A DNA stretch of 64,000 bases from Pararhizobium qamdonense (GTDB lineage Bacteria; Pseudomonadota; Alphaproteobacteria; Rhizobiales; Rhizobiaceae), in NCBI RefSeq assembly GCF_029277445.1, contig NZ_CP119566.1, forward strand, positions 386,501 through 450,500. The letters run 5' to 3'. Positions 53,671 to 62,523 of this stretch are shown here, in pieces (position 1 is the first letter of the stretch; every line of letters begins with the position of its first letter). The position numbers were made by a program, and so were the translations under genes. Under the pieces are notes generated by a model. The model did not search any database. It saw nothing but the letters and a program-made list of their open reading frames with translations, and had not been told where the DNA came from.

Positions 53671-54366
53671 TGTCGTCTCCTGCTGATATCGGCGTTGCGC
53701 CCTTCCTTTCCACCACACCCCGCGCAAAAGGAAAACCCCGGAATTGTGGTTCCGGGAACGACTGTCTTGGAAAAAGGTAACTAGGATTGGGGCGAAAGCT
53801 CGCAAGGATACTCCGCATCACGGGCATGTCTTCGAGCATCGCCAAGGATGGGCGGCGTGCGGAGACTAGTTCAAAACTCCGCCTATTGCGATCAATAAAA
53901 GAGATGCCAGGGGGTGAGAAATGCGCGGCTCAGTTCCTGATCGCGCTCCTGTTCGAATTCCGTCTGTTCTTCGCGGCTCTGGCGCATGGGCATTTCGACG
54001 CGAACGGCTTTTTCCTTTTTTGCCGGAGGCGTGAGGTAACCGAGGGTCATTCCACCGTGATAAAACATGCTGTTCTCCGCTGTTGGATGCGATCGGTTAA
54101 CGGGCGTTAACACAATCCTGACACAATTGGCCGTCCTGTCAATAGTCTATTAAATTGATGTCTTATTGCGACTTTCAGCCTTTCGGCAGAATATCACTGT
54201 CGCAGAAAGAGTGGCCCTTCGGAAAATAATATAATCTATAAATTTTATGATCATTGAAAAATCGATCCAGCTTCGGCGGGCAGTGAGGGCGATATTTTCT
54301 TGAGGCGGGAGCGTCTTTCGTGCGTAAATCACGGATATGAACGAGACGGCTAAAGAGTGGACCAGC
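53671..54366. other. Gene-poor interval around a small ORF
   Basis: About 690 bp between the hydratase and flavin reductase genes. Apart from the 58-codon ORF at 53892-54068 nothing convincing is seen. AT-rich sequence between 54120 and 54300 and a rough stem-forming stretch near 54225-54260 may hold the promoter of the flavin reductase gene. Confidence 0.45.
53892..54068 (-). CDS. Small protein of unknown function (58 aa)
   Basis: MFYHGGMTLGYLTPPAKKEKA followed by a strongly charged region (EMPMRQSREEQTEFEQERDQELSR) and an aromatic end. No domain is recognised. GGAG lies about 6 bp before the ATG at 54068, giving modest support. The charged Arg/Glu-rich half could be a short amphipathic helix. 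Existence of the gene needs evidence of conservation. Confidence 0.45.
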   Translation of the reverse strand: MFYHGGMTLGYLTPPAKKEKAVRVEMPMRQSREEQTEFEQERDQELSRAFLTPWHLFY

Positions 54367-54915
54367 ATGAACCTCGCTTTGAGAAATTCGCTCGACAGGA
54401 TCGCTCCGCAGCAGGAGCAGCCCTTTCCGCATGTGGCGGATGAGGATGCGCTGAAATCGGCCATGCGGCGGATGTCGGGTGGCGTTTCCGTTATCACGGC
54501 TGGGGTCGGCGATGAGCGGACCGGTGCGACCGTGACGTCGGCCACAGCTTTATCGGTCGATCCGCCGACAATGATCGTCAATATCAATCGCAGTTCATCG
54601 AGCTGGCCGGTCATCCGCCGCTACGGGCATTTCTGCGTCAATATTCTGACCGCCGACCAGCAGGATGTCGCCGACCGGTTTGCCGGCAAGGGCGGCCTGA
54701 AGGGCATCGAGCGCTATGATGGGGCCGAATGGTTTACATTGGCGAGCGGCGCTTCGGTGTTGCGCGGCGCGCTGGCCGGGATCGATTGCGAAGTCGATGA
54801 AATTATCGAGCGCCATAGCCATGCGATCATTCTCGGCCGCGTCGTCTCCATCGTCGCAGGCGATGGACATTCGCTGGTCTATGGCAACGGCCGCTATGGC
54901 CGGGTCTCCCTCTGA
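54367..54915 (+). CDS. Flavin reductase-family (RutF/HpaC-like) protein
   Basis: A 182-residue flavin reductase-like protein. RRMSGGVSVITAGVGDERTGATVTSATALSVDPPTMIVNINRSSSSWP is the FMN-binding first half, with the later CVNILTADQQDVADRFAG and HAIILGRVVSI blocks. Such enzymes use NAD(P)H to reduce flavin for a partner monooxygenase. The ATG at 54367 was used; an earlier ATG at 54337 has no better ribosome-binding site. No monooxygenase partner lies beside it, though sfnG is about 50 kb to the left. Confidence 0.87.
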   Translation: MNLALRNSLDRIAPQQEQPFPHVADEDALKSAMRRMSGGVSVITAGVGDERTGATVTSATALSVDPPTMIVNINRSSSSWPVIRRYGHFCVNILTADQQDVADRFAGKGGLKGIERYDGAEWFTLASGASVLRGALAGIDCEVDEIIERHSHAIILGRVVSIVAGDGHSLVYGNGRYGRVSL

Positions 54916-54923
54916 GACGACAA

Positions 54924-54951
54924 ATGCCCCGCCCGGGGCCGGGCAGGGCAT
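54924..54951. terminator. Weak hairpin between convergent genes
   Basis: ATGCCCCGCCCG and CGGGCAGGGCAT pair with one mismatch around a GGGC loop. No clear U-tract on either strand, so termination would be inefficient or factor-dependent. Confidence 0.45.
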
Positions 54952-54985
54952 CTGACTGCATAATTGCCGATCGGTGCTGACGATA

Positions 54986-55489
54986 TCAGTGTGGCAGCGA
55001 GATCTTCGTGTGATAGCCGAGTTCCGGCTCCTTGCCGGTCAGATTGGCCTTGGCGATTTCCCAGCCGAATTTCAGCGTGCTGTTGGTTGAAGCCCAGATC
55101 GCAACATCGTCGAGCTTCAGTTGCAGCATGGTCAATGCCGGATCTTCCTTGCCGCCCTCGAACCACGCCGCCACCGGCGCCGACCAGTATTTTTCAATAT
55201 GTTCGCGGGACTTTACCTCGTCGATGGCACCGGCAAGGCACGCATGATAATCATGATCCTTGCTGATGACGCAGAAATGCGCCCGGGCGCCAGTTTGCAC
55301 AGCTTTCACCAGATCGCTATCGGTGCGGGTATAAAACCAGATCGAGTTGCTTTCCTTTTCGACAAAGGGTGCCATCGGCTGCATGTGTTGACCGGATTCC
55401 TCGACGCCCAACATACCGGCATGCACATCATCAAGCACATCCCATAATTGCTGCAGCGGATCGGTTTTCGTCTTTGAAATATCAGCCAT
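54986..55489 (-). CDS. General stress protein, pyridoxamine 5'-phosphate oxidase fold
   Basis: A 167-residue split-barrel protein. MQPMAPFVEKESNSIWFYTRTDSDLVKAVQTGARAHFCVISKDHDYHACLAGAIDEV is the PNPOx-like FMN-binding half, and IEKYWSAPVAAWFEGGKEDPALTMLQLKLDDVAIWAS is typical of the stress-protein-26 group. It probably binds flavin; the precise reaction in cells is not known. It lies 30 bp downstream of the PfpI-like gene on the same strand, and both are probably stress induced. Confidence 0.85.
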   Translation of the reverse strand: MADISKTKTDPLQQLWDVLDDVHAGMLGVEESGQHMQPMAPFVEKESNSIWFYTRTDSDLVKAVQTGARAHFCVISKDHDYHACLAGAIDEVKSREHIEKYWSAPVAAWFEGGKEDPALTMLQLKLDDVAIWASTNSTLKFGWEIAKANLTGKEPELGYHTKISLPH

Positions 55490-55519
55490 TCTTTTTCCTT
55501 TCGATCGCTTCAGGCGTCA

Positions 55520-56080
55520 TTAGGCGGCGCGCCGCTCGTGGCGGCCTTCTTCAACTTCCTCGACGATCTTCTTGACGAAAGCGTCGAGATCGCCGGGATT
55601 GCGCGATGTGATAATGCCCTTGTCGGTGACGACAGGCTCATCCGACCAGATGGCGCCGGCATTCTTCATGTCGGTCTTGATCGAGGCATAGGACGTCATC
55701 TTGCGGCCGCGCACGGCATCGGCTTCGATCAGGAGCCACGGCGCATGGCAGATGGCAGCGACGACCTTGCCGGATGCGATGAATTCCTTGACGATGCGCA
55801 TGGCATCCTCATCATGGCGCAGAATGTCCGGATTCATCTGACCGCCGGGCAAAACCAGCGCGTCGAAATCATCGATCTTCACGTCCTTGGCCAGAAGATC
55901 GACATTGACGGTATCGCCCCAGTCCTTCTTGTCCCAGCTCTTGATCGGGTCCTTCTCGACGGAAGCAACCTTGATATCGGCGCCGCGCTTTTTCAATTCA
56001 TCCAGCGGCACGCGCAGTTCGGAGCGCTCGTAGCCATGGGTCGCCAGGATGAGGATTTTCGATGTGTTGATGGAAGGCAT
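55520..56080 (-). CDS. DJ-1/PfpI-family protein
   Basis: A 186-residue type 1 glutamine-amidotransferase-fold protein. VLPGG and AAICHAPWLLIEADAVRGRKMTSYASIKTDMKNAG contain the nucleophilic elbow with C111 and H112; E18 in HGYERSEL is the usual third residue. Family members act as deglycases, proteases or chaperone-like stress proteins. It is transcribed together with the following PNPOx-like stress gene. No signal peptide. Confidence 0.9.
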   Translation of the reverse strand: MPSINTSKILILATHGYERSELRVPLDELKKRGADIKVASVEKDPIKSWDKKDWGDTVNVDLLAKDVKIDDFDALVLPGGQMNPDILRHDEDAMRIVKEFIASGKVVAAICHAPWLLIEADAVRGRKMTSYASIKTDMKNAGAIWSDEPVVTDKGIITSRNPGDLDAFVKKIVEEVEEGRHERRAA

Positions 56081-56207
56081 TGCGCCATCTCCTTATGCAA
56101 GCTTGGGGAGGGTTCGGGGTTACAACGGGTGCCTGCAGCAATCGTTCCGACATTTTGGGTTTTTCTCGCATTGACCAAAGAGCGATAAGAACGTATCATG
56201 AACAACC

Positions 56208-57440
56208 ATGAAGAAATCGCTGAACGAACGGTTGGCCATCCTGTCCGATGCCGCCAAATACGATGCTTCCTGCGCTTCGAGCGGCACGGTGAAGAGGGAT
56301 TCCTCCAAATCGGGCGGTCTGGGATCGACGGAAGGGTCCGGCATCTGTCATGCCTATGCGCCGGATGGCCGCTGCATTTCGCTGCTGAAAATCCTGATGA
56401 CGAATTTCTGCATTTATGACTGTGCCTATTGCATCAACCGGTCATCCAGCAATGTCGAGCGCGCGCGGTTCAGCGTCGAGGAAGTCGTCTGGCTAACGCT
56501 GGAATTCTACCGCCGCAATTATATCGAGGGCCTTTTTCTCTCCTCCGGGATCATTCGCTCGTCGGATTATACGATGGAGGAAATGGTGCGCATCGCCCGG
56601 GAATTGCGCGTTACCCATAATTTCGGCGGTTATATTCATCTGAAGTCCATCCCCGAAGCCTCGCCGCTGCTAATCGAGCAGGCGGGGCTTTATGCCGACC
56701 GGCTGTCGATCAATATCGAACTGCCGACCGACACGGGGCTGACGCGGCTGGCGCCGGAAAAGCGGCCGGCCAATATCCGCAAATCGATGGGCGAGCTCAG
56801 GCTGAAGATCGAGGCCGCCAATGATCCGACGCTGCAGACGAAGCGGCGCAAACGCTTCGTGCCGGCAGGCCAGAGCACGCAGATGATCGTCGGCGCCGAT
56901 CAGGCCAATGACAAGGTGATCCTCGGGACCAGCGCCCGGCTTTACGGCAGCTACGGGCTGCGCCGGGTCTATTATTCCGCCTTCAGCCCCATTCCCGATG
57001 CGTCGAAGAACCTGCCTTTGATCAAGCCACCGCTGATGCGCGAGCACCGGCTGTACCAGGCCGACTGGCTCTACCGGTTTTATGGCTTTGGCATCGAGGA
57101 GATTACCGAGAACCAGCCCGATGGCATGCTGGACCTGAAGCTCGACCCGAAACTTGCCTGGGCTTTGGTCAACCGGCATCGCTTTCCGGTGGATGTGAAC
57201 ACGGCGGAACGCGAGATGCTGCTGCGGGTGCCGGGATTGGGAACGAAGGCCGTCAACGGTATCCTGTCGGCGCGGCGCCATCGGCGTTTGCGGCTGGAGG
57301 ACTTGGCGCGGCTGCATGTCTCGCTGAAGAAGGTGCAGTCCTTCGTCGTGACCGAGGGTTGGACACCGCACCGGCTGATCGATCGCTCCGATCTGCGGGC
57401 CATGTTCGAGCCCAAGCCCGAACAGCTGGCGCTCTTGTAA
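56208..57440 (+). CDS. Radical SAM protein of the UdgX/DUF4130-associated repair group
   Basis: A 410-residue radical SAM enzyme. The cluster motif is C68-x3-C72-x2-C75 (FCIYDCAYCIN), with GLFLSSGIIRS and HLKSIPEA as later barrel elements. The C-terminal part (about 330-385: VNTAEREMLLRVPGLGTKAVNGILSARR) is a helix-hairpin-helix DNA-binding element, so it should act on nucleic acid. This protein family is always seen beside DUF4130 or UdgX-like genes and is thought to repair or modify DNA; its chemistry is not established. The stop overlaps the ATG of the next gene by one base. Confidence 0.87.
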   Translation: MKKSLNERLAILSDAAKYDASCASSGTVKRDSSKSGGLGSTEGSGICHAYAPDGRCISLLKILMTNFCIYDCAYCINRSSSNVERARFSVEEVVWLTLEFYRRNYIEGLFLSSGIIRSSDYTMEEMVRIARELRVTHNFGGYIHLKSIPEASPLLIEQAGLYADRLSINIELPTDTGLTRLAPEKRPANIRKSMGELRLKIEAANDPTLQTKRRKRFVPAGQSTQMIVGADQANDKVILGTSARLYGSYGLRRVYYSAFSPIPDASKNLPLIKPPLMREHRLYQADWLYRFYGFGIEEITENQPDGMLDLKLDPKLAWALVNRHRFPVDVNTAEREMLLRVPGLGTKAVNGILSARRHRRLRLEDLARLHVSLKKVQSFVVTEGWTPHRLIDRSDLRAMFEPKPEQLALL

Positions 57441-58960
57441 TGGCGACGGTTCTTCTGGAGGGCCGGGGCGATCTGACCGAGTGGCGGGAGGCTGCGCGAC
57501 CATTGCTGCTGGCCGGCACGCCACCGCGCGGGATCGACTGGCGGTGCAGGAGCGATGCGGCGGGCGACCTGTTCGGGGCGGATGCCGGAGTGGCTGATCT
57601 ATCCTCTCCCGGCACGGCGATTGTTGCGGCAGGGGCCTCCTTGACCGTGCCGAAGGCTTTCCTGTCCTTGGCGCAGGCGGTGATCTGCCATAGCGATCCC
57701 TTGCGTTTCCAGCTTCTCTACCGTGTTCTCTTCCGGCTGCAGGCGGAGCGCGCGCTTCTGGAAGTGGTCTCCGATGCCGATGTGGCGCAGTTGCGGGCGA
57801 TGGAAAAATCCGTGCGGCGCGATTGCCACAAGATGACGGCGTTCGTCCGGTTCAAGGAGTTCGACATCGGGGAAGGGCATGCGCGGCGGCGGTTTCTGGC
57901 CTGGTTCGAACCGGATCATCATATCGTTGCCCGCGTGGCGCCGTTCTTCCAGCGCCGGTTTACCGATATGGACTGGATCATCGCCACGCCGAGGGGAACG
58001 GCGGCCTGGGATGGCGAGAGCCTGTCGGTTTCAACCGAACCTGCGGAAAATCCGATGCTGACGGATAGCACCGATATGCTGTGGCGTACCTATTTTTCCA
58101 GCATCTTCAATCCGGCCCGTCTCAAGGTGAAGATGATGATGACGGAGATGCCAAAGAAATACTGGAAGAACCTGCCGGAAGCCGGGCTTATTCCGGGGCT
58201 GATTGCCGGGGCAGAGGCGAGCGTCATTGCCATGGCCGAGCGCGCGGCCAGCGAGGCCCCATTGTTTCACCAGCGGCTGCAGGCGGTCGCGCAAGCCGAA
58301 CCCGAAATTGCCCAGCCACCGGCCGGGACGCTGGAGGAGCTTCGCGAGGAAGCGCGTCACTGCACGCGCTGCGCCCTGCATTGCCGAGCAACGCAGACCG
58401 TGTTCGGCGAGGGGCCGCAGGATGCCGCGATCATGATCGTCGGCGAGCAGCCGGGCGACCAGGAGGATCTGGCCGGCCGGCCCTTCGTCGGCCCGGCGGG
58501 TGCGGTGTTCAACAAGGTTGCCCAGGATGTGGGGCTGGACCGCAAGGACACCTATGTCACCAATGCGGTCAAGCATTTCAAATACGAGCCACGCGGCAAG
58601 CGCCGTATCCATCAAAAGCCGAATGTCGGCGAGGTGCAGCATTGCAAATGGTGGCTGACGCGGGAACTGGCGCTGGTCAAGCCGAAGCTCGTCGTGGCGA
58701 TGGGATCAACCGCGCTGATGGCGCTGACCGACAGCCGCCAGCGGCTTGCAGATCTGCGCGGCGAGATGCTGCAAATCGATGCGGGGCAGTCATTGCTGGT
58801 GACTGTACACCCGGCCTATCTCCTGCGCATCCCGGACGAGGGCCGCAAGGCGGAAGAAATGGCGCGGTTTCGCTCGGATATTGCGCGTGCCGCCGAATTC
58901 GGGCGGAAGATGAGTCCGGCGGGCGGGCGGAGCAGCATAATGGATGATATCAGGCCGTGA
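57440..58960 (+). CDS. DUF4130-UdgX fusion, uracil-DNA-binding protein
   Basis: A 506-residue two-part protein. Residues about 75-245 are DUF4130 (LAQAVICHSDPLRFQLLYRVLFRLQ). Residues about 295-485 are a family-4-type uracil-DNA glycosylase with cluster cysteines (C308-x2-C311, C315, C402), GEQPGDQEDLAGRPFVGPAG (335-354), the UdgX hallmark KRRIH (387-391, where the His becomes covalently bound to uracil-derived DNA in M. smegmatis UdgX) and HPAYLLR (457-463). It probably seizes uracil sites tightly instead of releasing them. The radical SAM gene is translationally coupled upstream. Confidence 0.88.
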   Translation: MATVLLEGRGDLTEWREAARPLLLAGTPPRGIDWRCRSDAAGDLFGADAGVADLSSPGTAIVAAGASLTVPKAFLSLAQAVICHSDPLRFQLLYRVLFRLQAERALLEVVSDADVAQLRAMEKSVRRDCHKMTAFVRFKEFDIGEGHARRRFLAWFEPDHHIVARVAPFFQRRFTDMDWIIATPRGTAAWDGESLSVSTEPAENPMLTDSTDMLWRTYFSSIFNPARLKVKMMMTEMPKKYWKNLPEAGLIPGLIAGAEASVIAMAERAASEAPLFHQRLQAVAQAEPEIAQPPAGTLEELREEARHCTRCALHCRATQTVFGEGPQDAAIMIVGEQPGDQEDLAGRPFVGPAGAVFNKVAQDVGLDRKDTYVTNAVKHFKYEPRGKRRIHQKPNVGEVQHCKWWLTRELALVKPKLVVAMGSTALMALTDSRQRLADLRGEMLQIDAGQSLLVTVHPAYLLRIPDEGRKAEEMARFRSDIARAAEFGRKMSPAGGRSSIMDDIRP

Positions 58961-60077
58961 ACCGGAGAGGGCTGAACCGTGCGGGGTCAAGCCCCATCGC
59001 GCCGAACCTCTCCGGATGCGGCTCGCCGGTCAAAAGGCTTGCCGCCAGGGCGCCAAGGGCGGGGGAGGTCAGGATACCGAAACCGCCCTGTCCCGCCAGC
59101 CAGAAGAAATCGGGCTGACCTGCCGCAAAGCCGATGACGGGCAGCTTGTCGGGCGAAAAGCTGCGCATGCCGGCCCAGCTCTTGGCGACGCGGCGCACCG
59201 GGATCGTGGTCGCCTCCTCGACATAATGCGCGGCCCAGGCGACATCGAGTTCCTCCGGCTGGACATCGCCGGGCTCGCACGGGGTGGCATCGGCGGGGCT
59301 CGCAAACAGGCGGCCGGCGTCGGGCTTCATGTAGAAATCCTCGTCGATCTCATTGATCTCCGGCATGGCCGAAATATCGATGCCCTCGGGAAGGTCGACG
59401 GTGATGGCGGTGCGCCGGTGCGGGACGATGCCGAGCGGCTCGACCCCGAAGAGTTCCGCAGTCTGATCGGCCCAGCCGCCTGCGGCATTGACCACCGTTT
59501 TGGCGCGTACAACGCCCGCCGATGTTTCGATGGTCCACACCTGGCCGTCATGGCTGGCGGAGATGACCGCGTGGCGCTCGCGGATCTCAGTGCCATTGCG
59601 GCGCGCGGCCTTCACATAGCCCTGCAGCAGGCTTTCAACCTCGATATCCCAGAAATTGGGATCATAAAATGCTGCTGCCGCATAGCCTGGTCTCAGGATC
59701 GGCAACCGGGCAAGCATGTCTTCTTCATCAAGCAATTCCAGTTCGGGCGTGAAAGCAAGCTCGGCGCGGAACATCTCGTCAAGGCGCGTGGCTTTTTCAA
59801 CGCTGGCGATCATCACGCCGCCGCGTTGCTTCAGGAGCGGGATGTCCGAAAATCCATCCGGCGGCGTGTCGAAGAAAGTCTTGGCGATGGTGGCGAGGCC
59901 GCAGATCTCGGGCGCATTGTAACGCAGCACGAATTCGGCGGCGGAGCGGCCGGTGCTGTGATAGCCGAGCGCCGTTTCCCGTTCGAGAACCACGACCGAG
60001 CGATGCGGGCTGAGGAAATGAGCAAGTGAAAGGCCGGCAATGCCGCCGCCAATGATCGCCACGTCGAATGTCTGCAT
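58950..60077 (-). CDS. FAD-dependent amino-acid oxidase/dehydrogenase-type oxidoreductase
   Basis: A 375-residue DAO-fold flavoprotein. The N-terminal dinucleotide-binding GGGIAGLSLAHFL (about residues 10-22) with VVVLERE, the middle NAAGGWADQTAELFGVEPLGIVPHRRTAITVDLP and C-terminal GQGGFGILTSPALGALAASLL are characteristic of glycine/D-amino acid oxidases. The substrate is unknown. ATG 60077 begins the family sequence and has GGGCAGG upstream. Its end overlaps the UdgX fusion by 11 bp on the opposite strand. It follows the LysR regulator gene on the same strand. Confidence 0.87.
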   Translation of the reverse strand: MQTFDVAIIGGGIAGLSLAHFLSPHRSVVVLERETALGYHSTGRSAAEFVLRYNAPEICGLATIAKTFFDTPPDGFSDIPLLKQRGGVMIASVEKATRLDEMFRAELAFTPELELLDEEDMLARLPILRPGYAAAAFYDPNFWDIEVESLLQGYVKAARRNGTEIRERHAVISASHDGQVWTIETSAGVVRAKTVVNAAGGWADQTAELFGVEPLGIVPHRRTAITVDLPEGIDISAMPEINEIDEDFYMKPDAGRLFASPADATPCEPGDVQPEELDVAWAAHYVEEATTIPVRRVAKSWAGMRSFSPDKLPVIGFAAGQPDFFWLAGQGGFGILTSPALGALAASLLTGEPHPERFGAMGLDPARFSPLRFTA

Positions 60078-60173
60078 GTCCGCCTGCCCTTTGCCCCCGC
60101 GATCTCCCATCGCGCAGCCGGACCCTAGACGCAGGATATTCTATGTTCAAATTTATAGTCTCGAAGCGGACTA

Positions 60174-61130
60174 TCAGGCAGATTGATGCTGACGGCTGTG
60201 ATCCAGCGGCTCGGTCTCTGCCACATGGCGCAGGAAAGCGGTTTCCGCAGGATTGAGAATGGCATTGGGATTGGTGATGCGAAACACATCCGTGGTCGGC
60301 AAAAGTTCATACGGCGGCAATTGCCAGAGATCGCCCGCCGCAAGGCCCGGTGCCGCCAGATGGTCGGGCACCATGCCGATGCCGATATCGGCCGCGATCA
60401 GGCGCAGCACTTCCTCGACATTGCAGGAGACGGCCCGGACCTGCTGGCCGAAGGAACCCATGGCGCGCACGGCGGTAATGGCATTCATGTGCTGGCCGCC
60501 GAGAACATCGGCGATGAAAGCAATATAGGGGTCGCCGCGCAGTGCGTTCAGCGCCGCCCCCTTAACGCCGAACAGCCGGTGACCCCGGCCGCAATAGAGC
60601 CCGTATTGCTCGCGGATATGAAAAGTCTTGCCGAGCGCGTCGGGAATATTGCCGTCGCAGAGGCCGATGGTGGCGATGTTGCGCTCGACCGCGCTGATGA
60701 CGCTGACGGTGGTTTCCACGGTGATGCTGAGTGTCACCTTTGGATAGAGCCGGAAGAAGCTTTCAAGCTTGCGGTCCCAGGCCGGATTATGCGCGTGGCT
60801 GACGGAATGGATGCTGACATGGCCGGTAATATCGTCGCCTGCGGTTTCCAGCGCATTCGGCAGACGCACCACTGCGGCAAAGATGTCGCGGCATTGGCGG
60901 TGCAGCTTTTCGCCCGCCTCCGTCAGATCGAAACGGCCCGGGCGGCGGTCGATCAATTTCTGGCCGACGGTCTGTTCCAGCCGTTTCAGCGCCATGCTGA
61001 CGGCGGGCTGCTGCAACAAAAGCCGGTTGGCCGCTGCCGTGATGCTGCCTTCCTCGACCACGACAACGAAGGTGCGCAACAGGTTCCAGTCGAGATTATG
61101 GGCGAAACGTTCGAGGCGATTGTCAGGCAT
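60174..61130 (-). CDS. LysR-family transcriptional regulator
   Basis: A 318-residue regulator. The N-terminal winged helix (about residues 14-73: LLRTFVVVVEEGSITAAANRLLLQQPAVSMALKRLEQTVGQKLIDRR) is unmistakable, followed by a LysR-substrate-binding domain. The neighbours point to control of the M24/FAD-oxidoreductase genes or of gcdH (a GcdR-like role), but the binding site was not located. It starts 12 bp after the M24 gene stop on the same strand. Confidence 0.93.
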   Translation of the reverse strand: MPDNRLERFAHNLDWNLLRTFVVVVEEGSITAAANRLLLQQPAVSMALKRLEQTVGQKLIDRRPGRFDLTEAGEKLHRQCRDIFAAVVRLPNALETAGDDITGHVSIHSVSHAHNPAWDRKLESFFRLYPKVTLSITVETTVSVISAVERNIATIGLCDGNIPDALGKTFHIREQYGLYCGRGHRLFGVKGAALNALRGDPYIAFIADVLGGQHMNAITAVRAMGSFGQQVRAVSCNVEEVLRLIAADIGIGMVPDHLAAPGLAAGDLWQLPPYELLPTTDVFRITNPNAILNPAETAFLRHVAETEPLDHSRQHQSA

Positions 61131-61142
61131 GGCAACCCAAGA

Positions 61143-62384
61143 TCAGAGGGAGACGAGGCCGGACGGTAGCCGGTTCATGATCTCGTGGCCATCCGCAGTG
61201 ATCAGCAACTGGTTCTCGATGATCATGCCGCCGGCACCATCGACATACCATGGAGTCTCGAAAGCCAGCACCATGCCCGGCTCAATGATCACATCCGATT
61301 GCCGCGACAGGAACGGCCATTCCTCGCTGCCGAGCCCGGCGCCCAGCCCATGGCCGAAATGACCGCGCGTGTAGCCAGGAAAGCCCGCCTTGCCCATCGC
61401 TTCGGTCGTCACCCGGTGCACCTCGCTCATGGCGATGCCGGGTTTTAACAGCGGCAAGCCGGCGTCATAGGCGGTTTGCAAAGCTGCAAAAAGGCTGGCC
61501 TGAAGCGTGGAAGGTGTGCCGCATACGAAAGTGCGGCCGGTATCGGATGTATAGCCTGAAATCAAACAGCCGACATCGACCTTGATCAGATCGCCGTGCG
61601 CGACCACGCCGCCTTTGGTCCATGGGTTCTGGCCGACGGAGATATATTCCCAGACCCCGGTGAGGTTCTGAACGTTGCGCAATGCCGCCTCGGCGCGGGC
61701 GCCTTTCTCCCAGGCGCTTGCCAGTTCGTCGCGGCTGATGCCGACAGCGATGGTTTCGCGCAGAGCGACGATACCGGCTTCCGCCAGTTCGACGGCAGTG
61801 CGCAGATGGGCGATCTCGGCGAGAGATTTTATCATTTTCAATCGCCGGACAAGATCGGATGCATCGACGAGTTCGGCGAGCGGAAGGGTGGCGGACAAGA
61901 GCTTGAAGTCGGTGACGGAAAGACCGTCGAACTCGATGCCGATGCGGCCGTTGGCAAGATGCCTTCCGGCAAGAAGCTCTGAAGCCAGCTGGAAACCCAT
62001 GCTAGCGTCAAAGGTCTCGGGGCGCTGGAAGCCGGGTGCACGTCCCTGTCTTTCCCAGGCGGCTTTGATCAGCTCTTCCGGCGGCCGCGCCTCCATGCCC
62101 CTTATATCACCAGTTTCCACCCAGATCGGATTGATGCGGATATCGGCGATCGCGCTGGAAGCGCGGAAGGCCGCTTCGAACAGGTCTGTGACGACGGCCG
62201 CTTCCTTGAATGCTGGATCGGCGGGGACGATGGCGGCTACGGCACCGGCGCGCCGCCACATGGTTGCGACACCGGCCGGTGCGCCTGTCGCATAGGTGAA
62301 ACTTTCCGGCGAAAGCAGCAGCAGCGCATCGATCCCGGCTGCTTGCATCAGCTGCGATGCGCGGGTTCTGTCGAGGTGAGCCAT
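61143..62384 (-). CDS. M24-family metallopeptidase (Xaa-Pro/ectoine hydrolase-like)
   Basis: A 413-residue pita-bread-fold enzyme. The metal ligands are in IKVDVGCLISGYTSDTGRTF, GHFGHGLGAGLG, VLAFETPWYVDG and MIIENQLLITADG, as in Xaa-Pro aminopeptidase-like M24 proteins. The N-terminal creatinase-type domain (DALLLLSPESFTYATGAPAGVATMW) is present too; relatives cleave peptides, creatine or N-acetyl-diaminobutyrate (ectoine hydrolase). AAGGAAA lies before the ATG at 62384. Divergent from gcdH. Confidence 0.87.
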   Translation of the reverse strand: MAHLDRTRASQLMQAAGIDALLLLSPESFTYATGAPAGVATMWRRAGAVAAIVPADPAFKEAAVVTDLFEAAFRASSAIADIRINPIWVETGDIRGMEARPPEELIKAAWERQGRAPGFQRPETFDASMGFQLASELLAGRHLANGRIGIEFDGLSVTDFKLLSATLPLAELVDASDLVRRLKMIKSLAEIAHLRTAVELAEAGIVALRETIAVGISRDELASAWEKGARAEAALRNVQNLTGVWEYISVGQNPWTKGGVVAHGDLIKVDVGCLISGYTSDTGRTFVCGTPSTLQASLFAALQTAYDAGLPLLKPGIAMSEVHRVTTEAMGKAGFPGYTRGHFGHGLGAGLGSEEWPFLSRQSDVIIEPGMVLAFETPWYVDGAGGMIIENQLLITADGHEIMNRLPSGLVSL

Positions 62385-62523
62385 GCCGTTTCCTTGTCCT
62401 GTCTCTGCCATGCGCGTCATGCCGCCATTCCCGCAGCGCATGAGGCAGTGCCGCATTTTCGTTTGTATCGCTCTGCCCGGCTTGCCATAACGGATAGGAG
62501 AAGGAAAGTGACGGGAGGACGCC

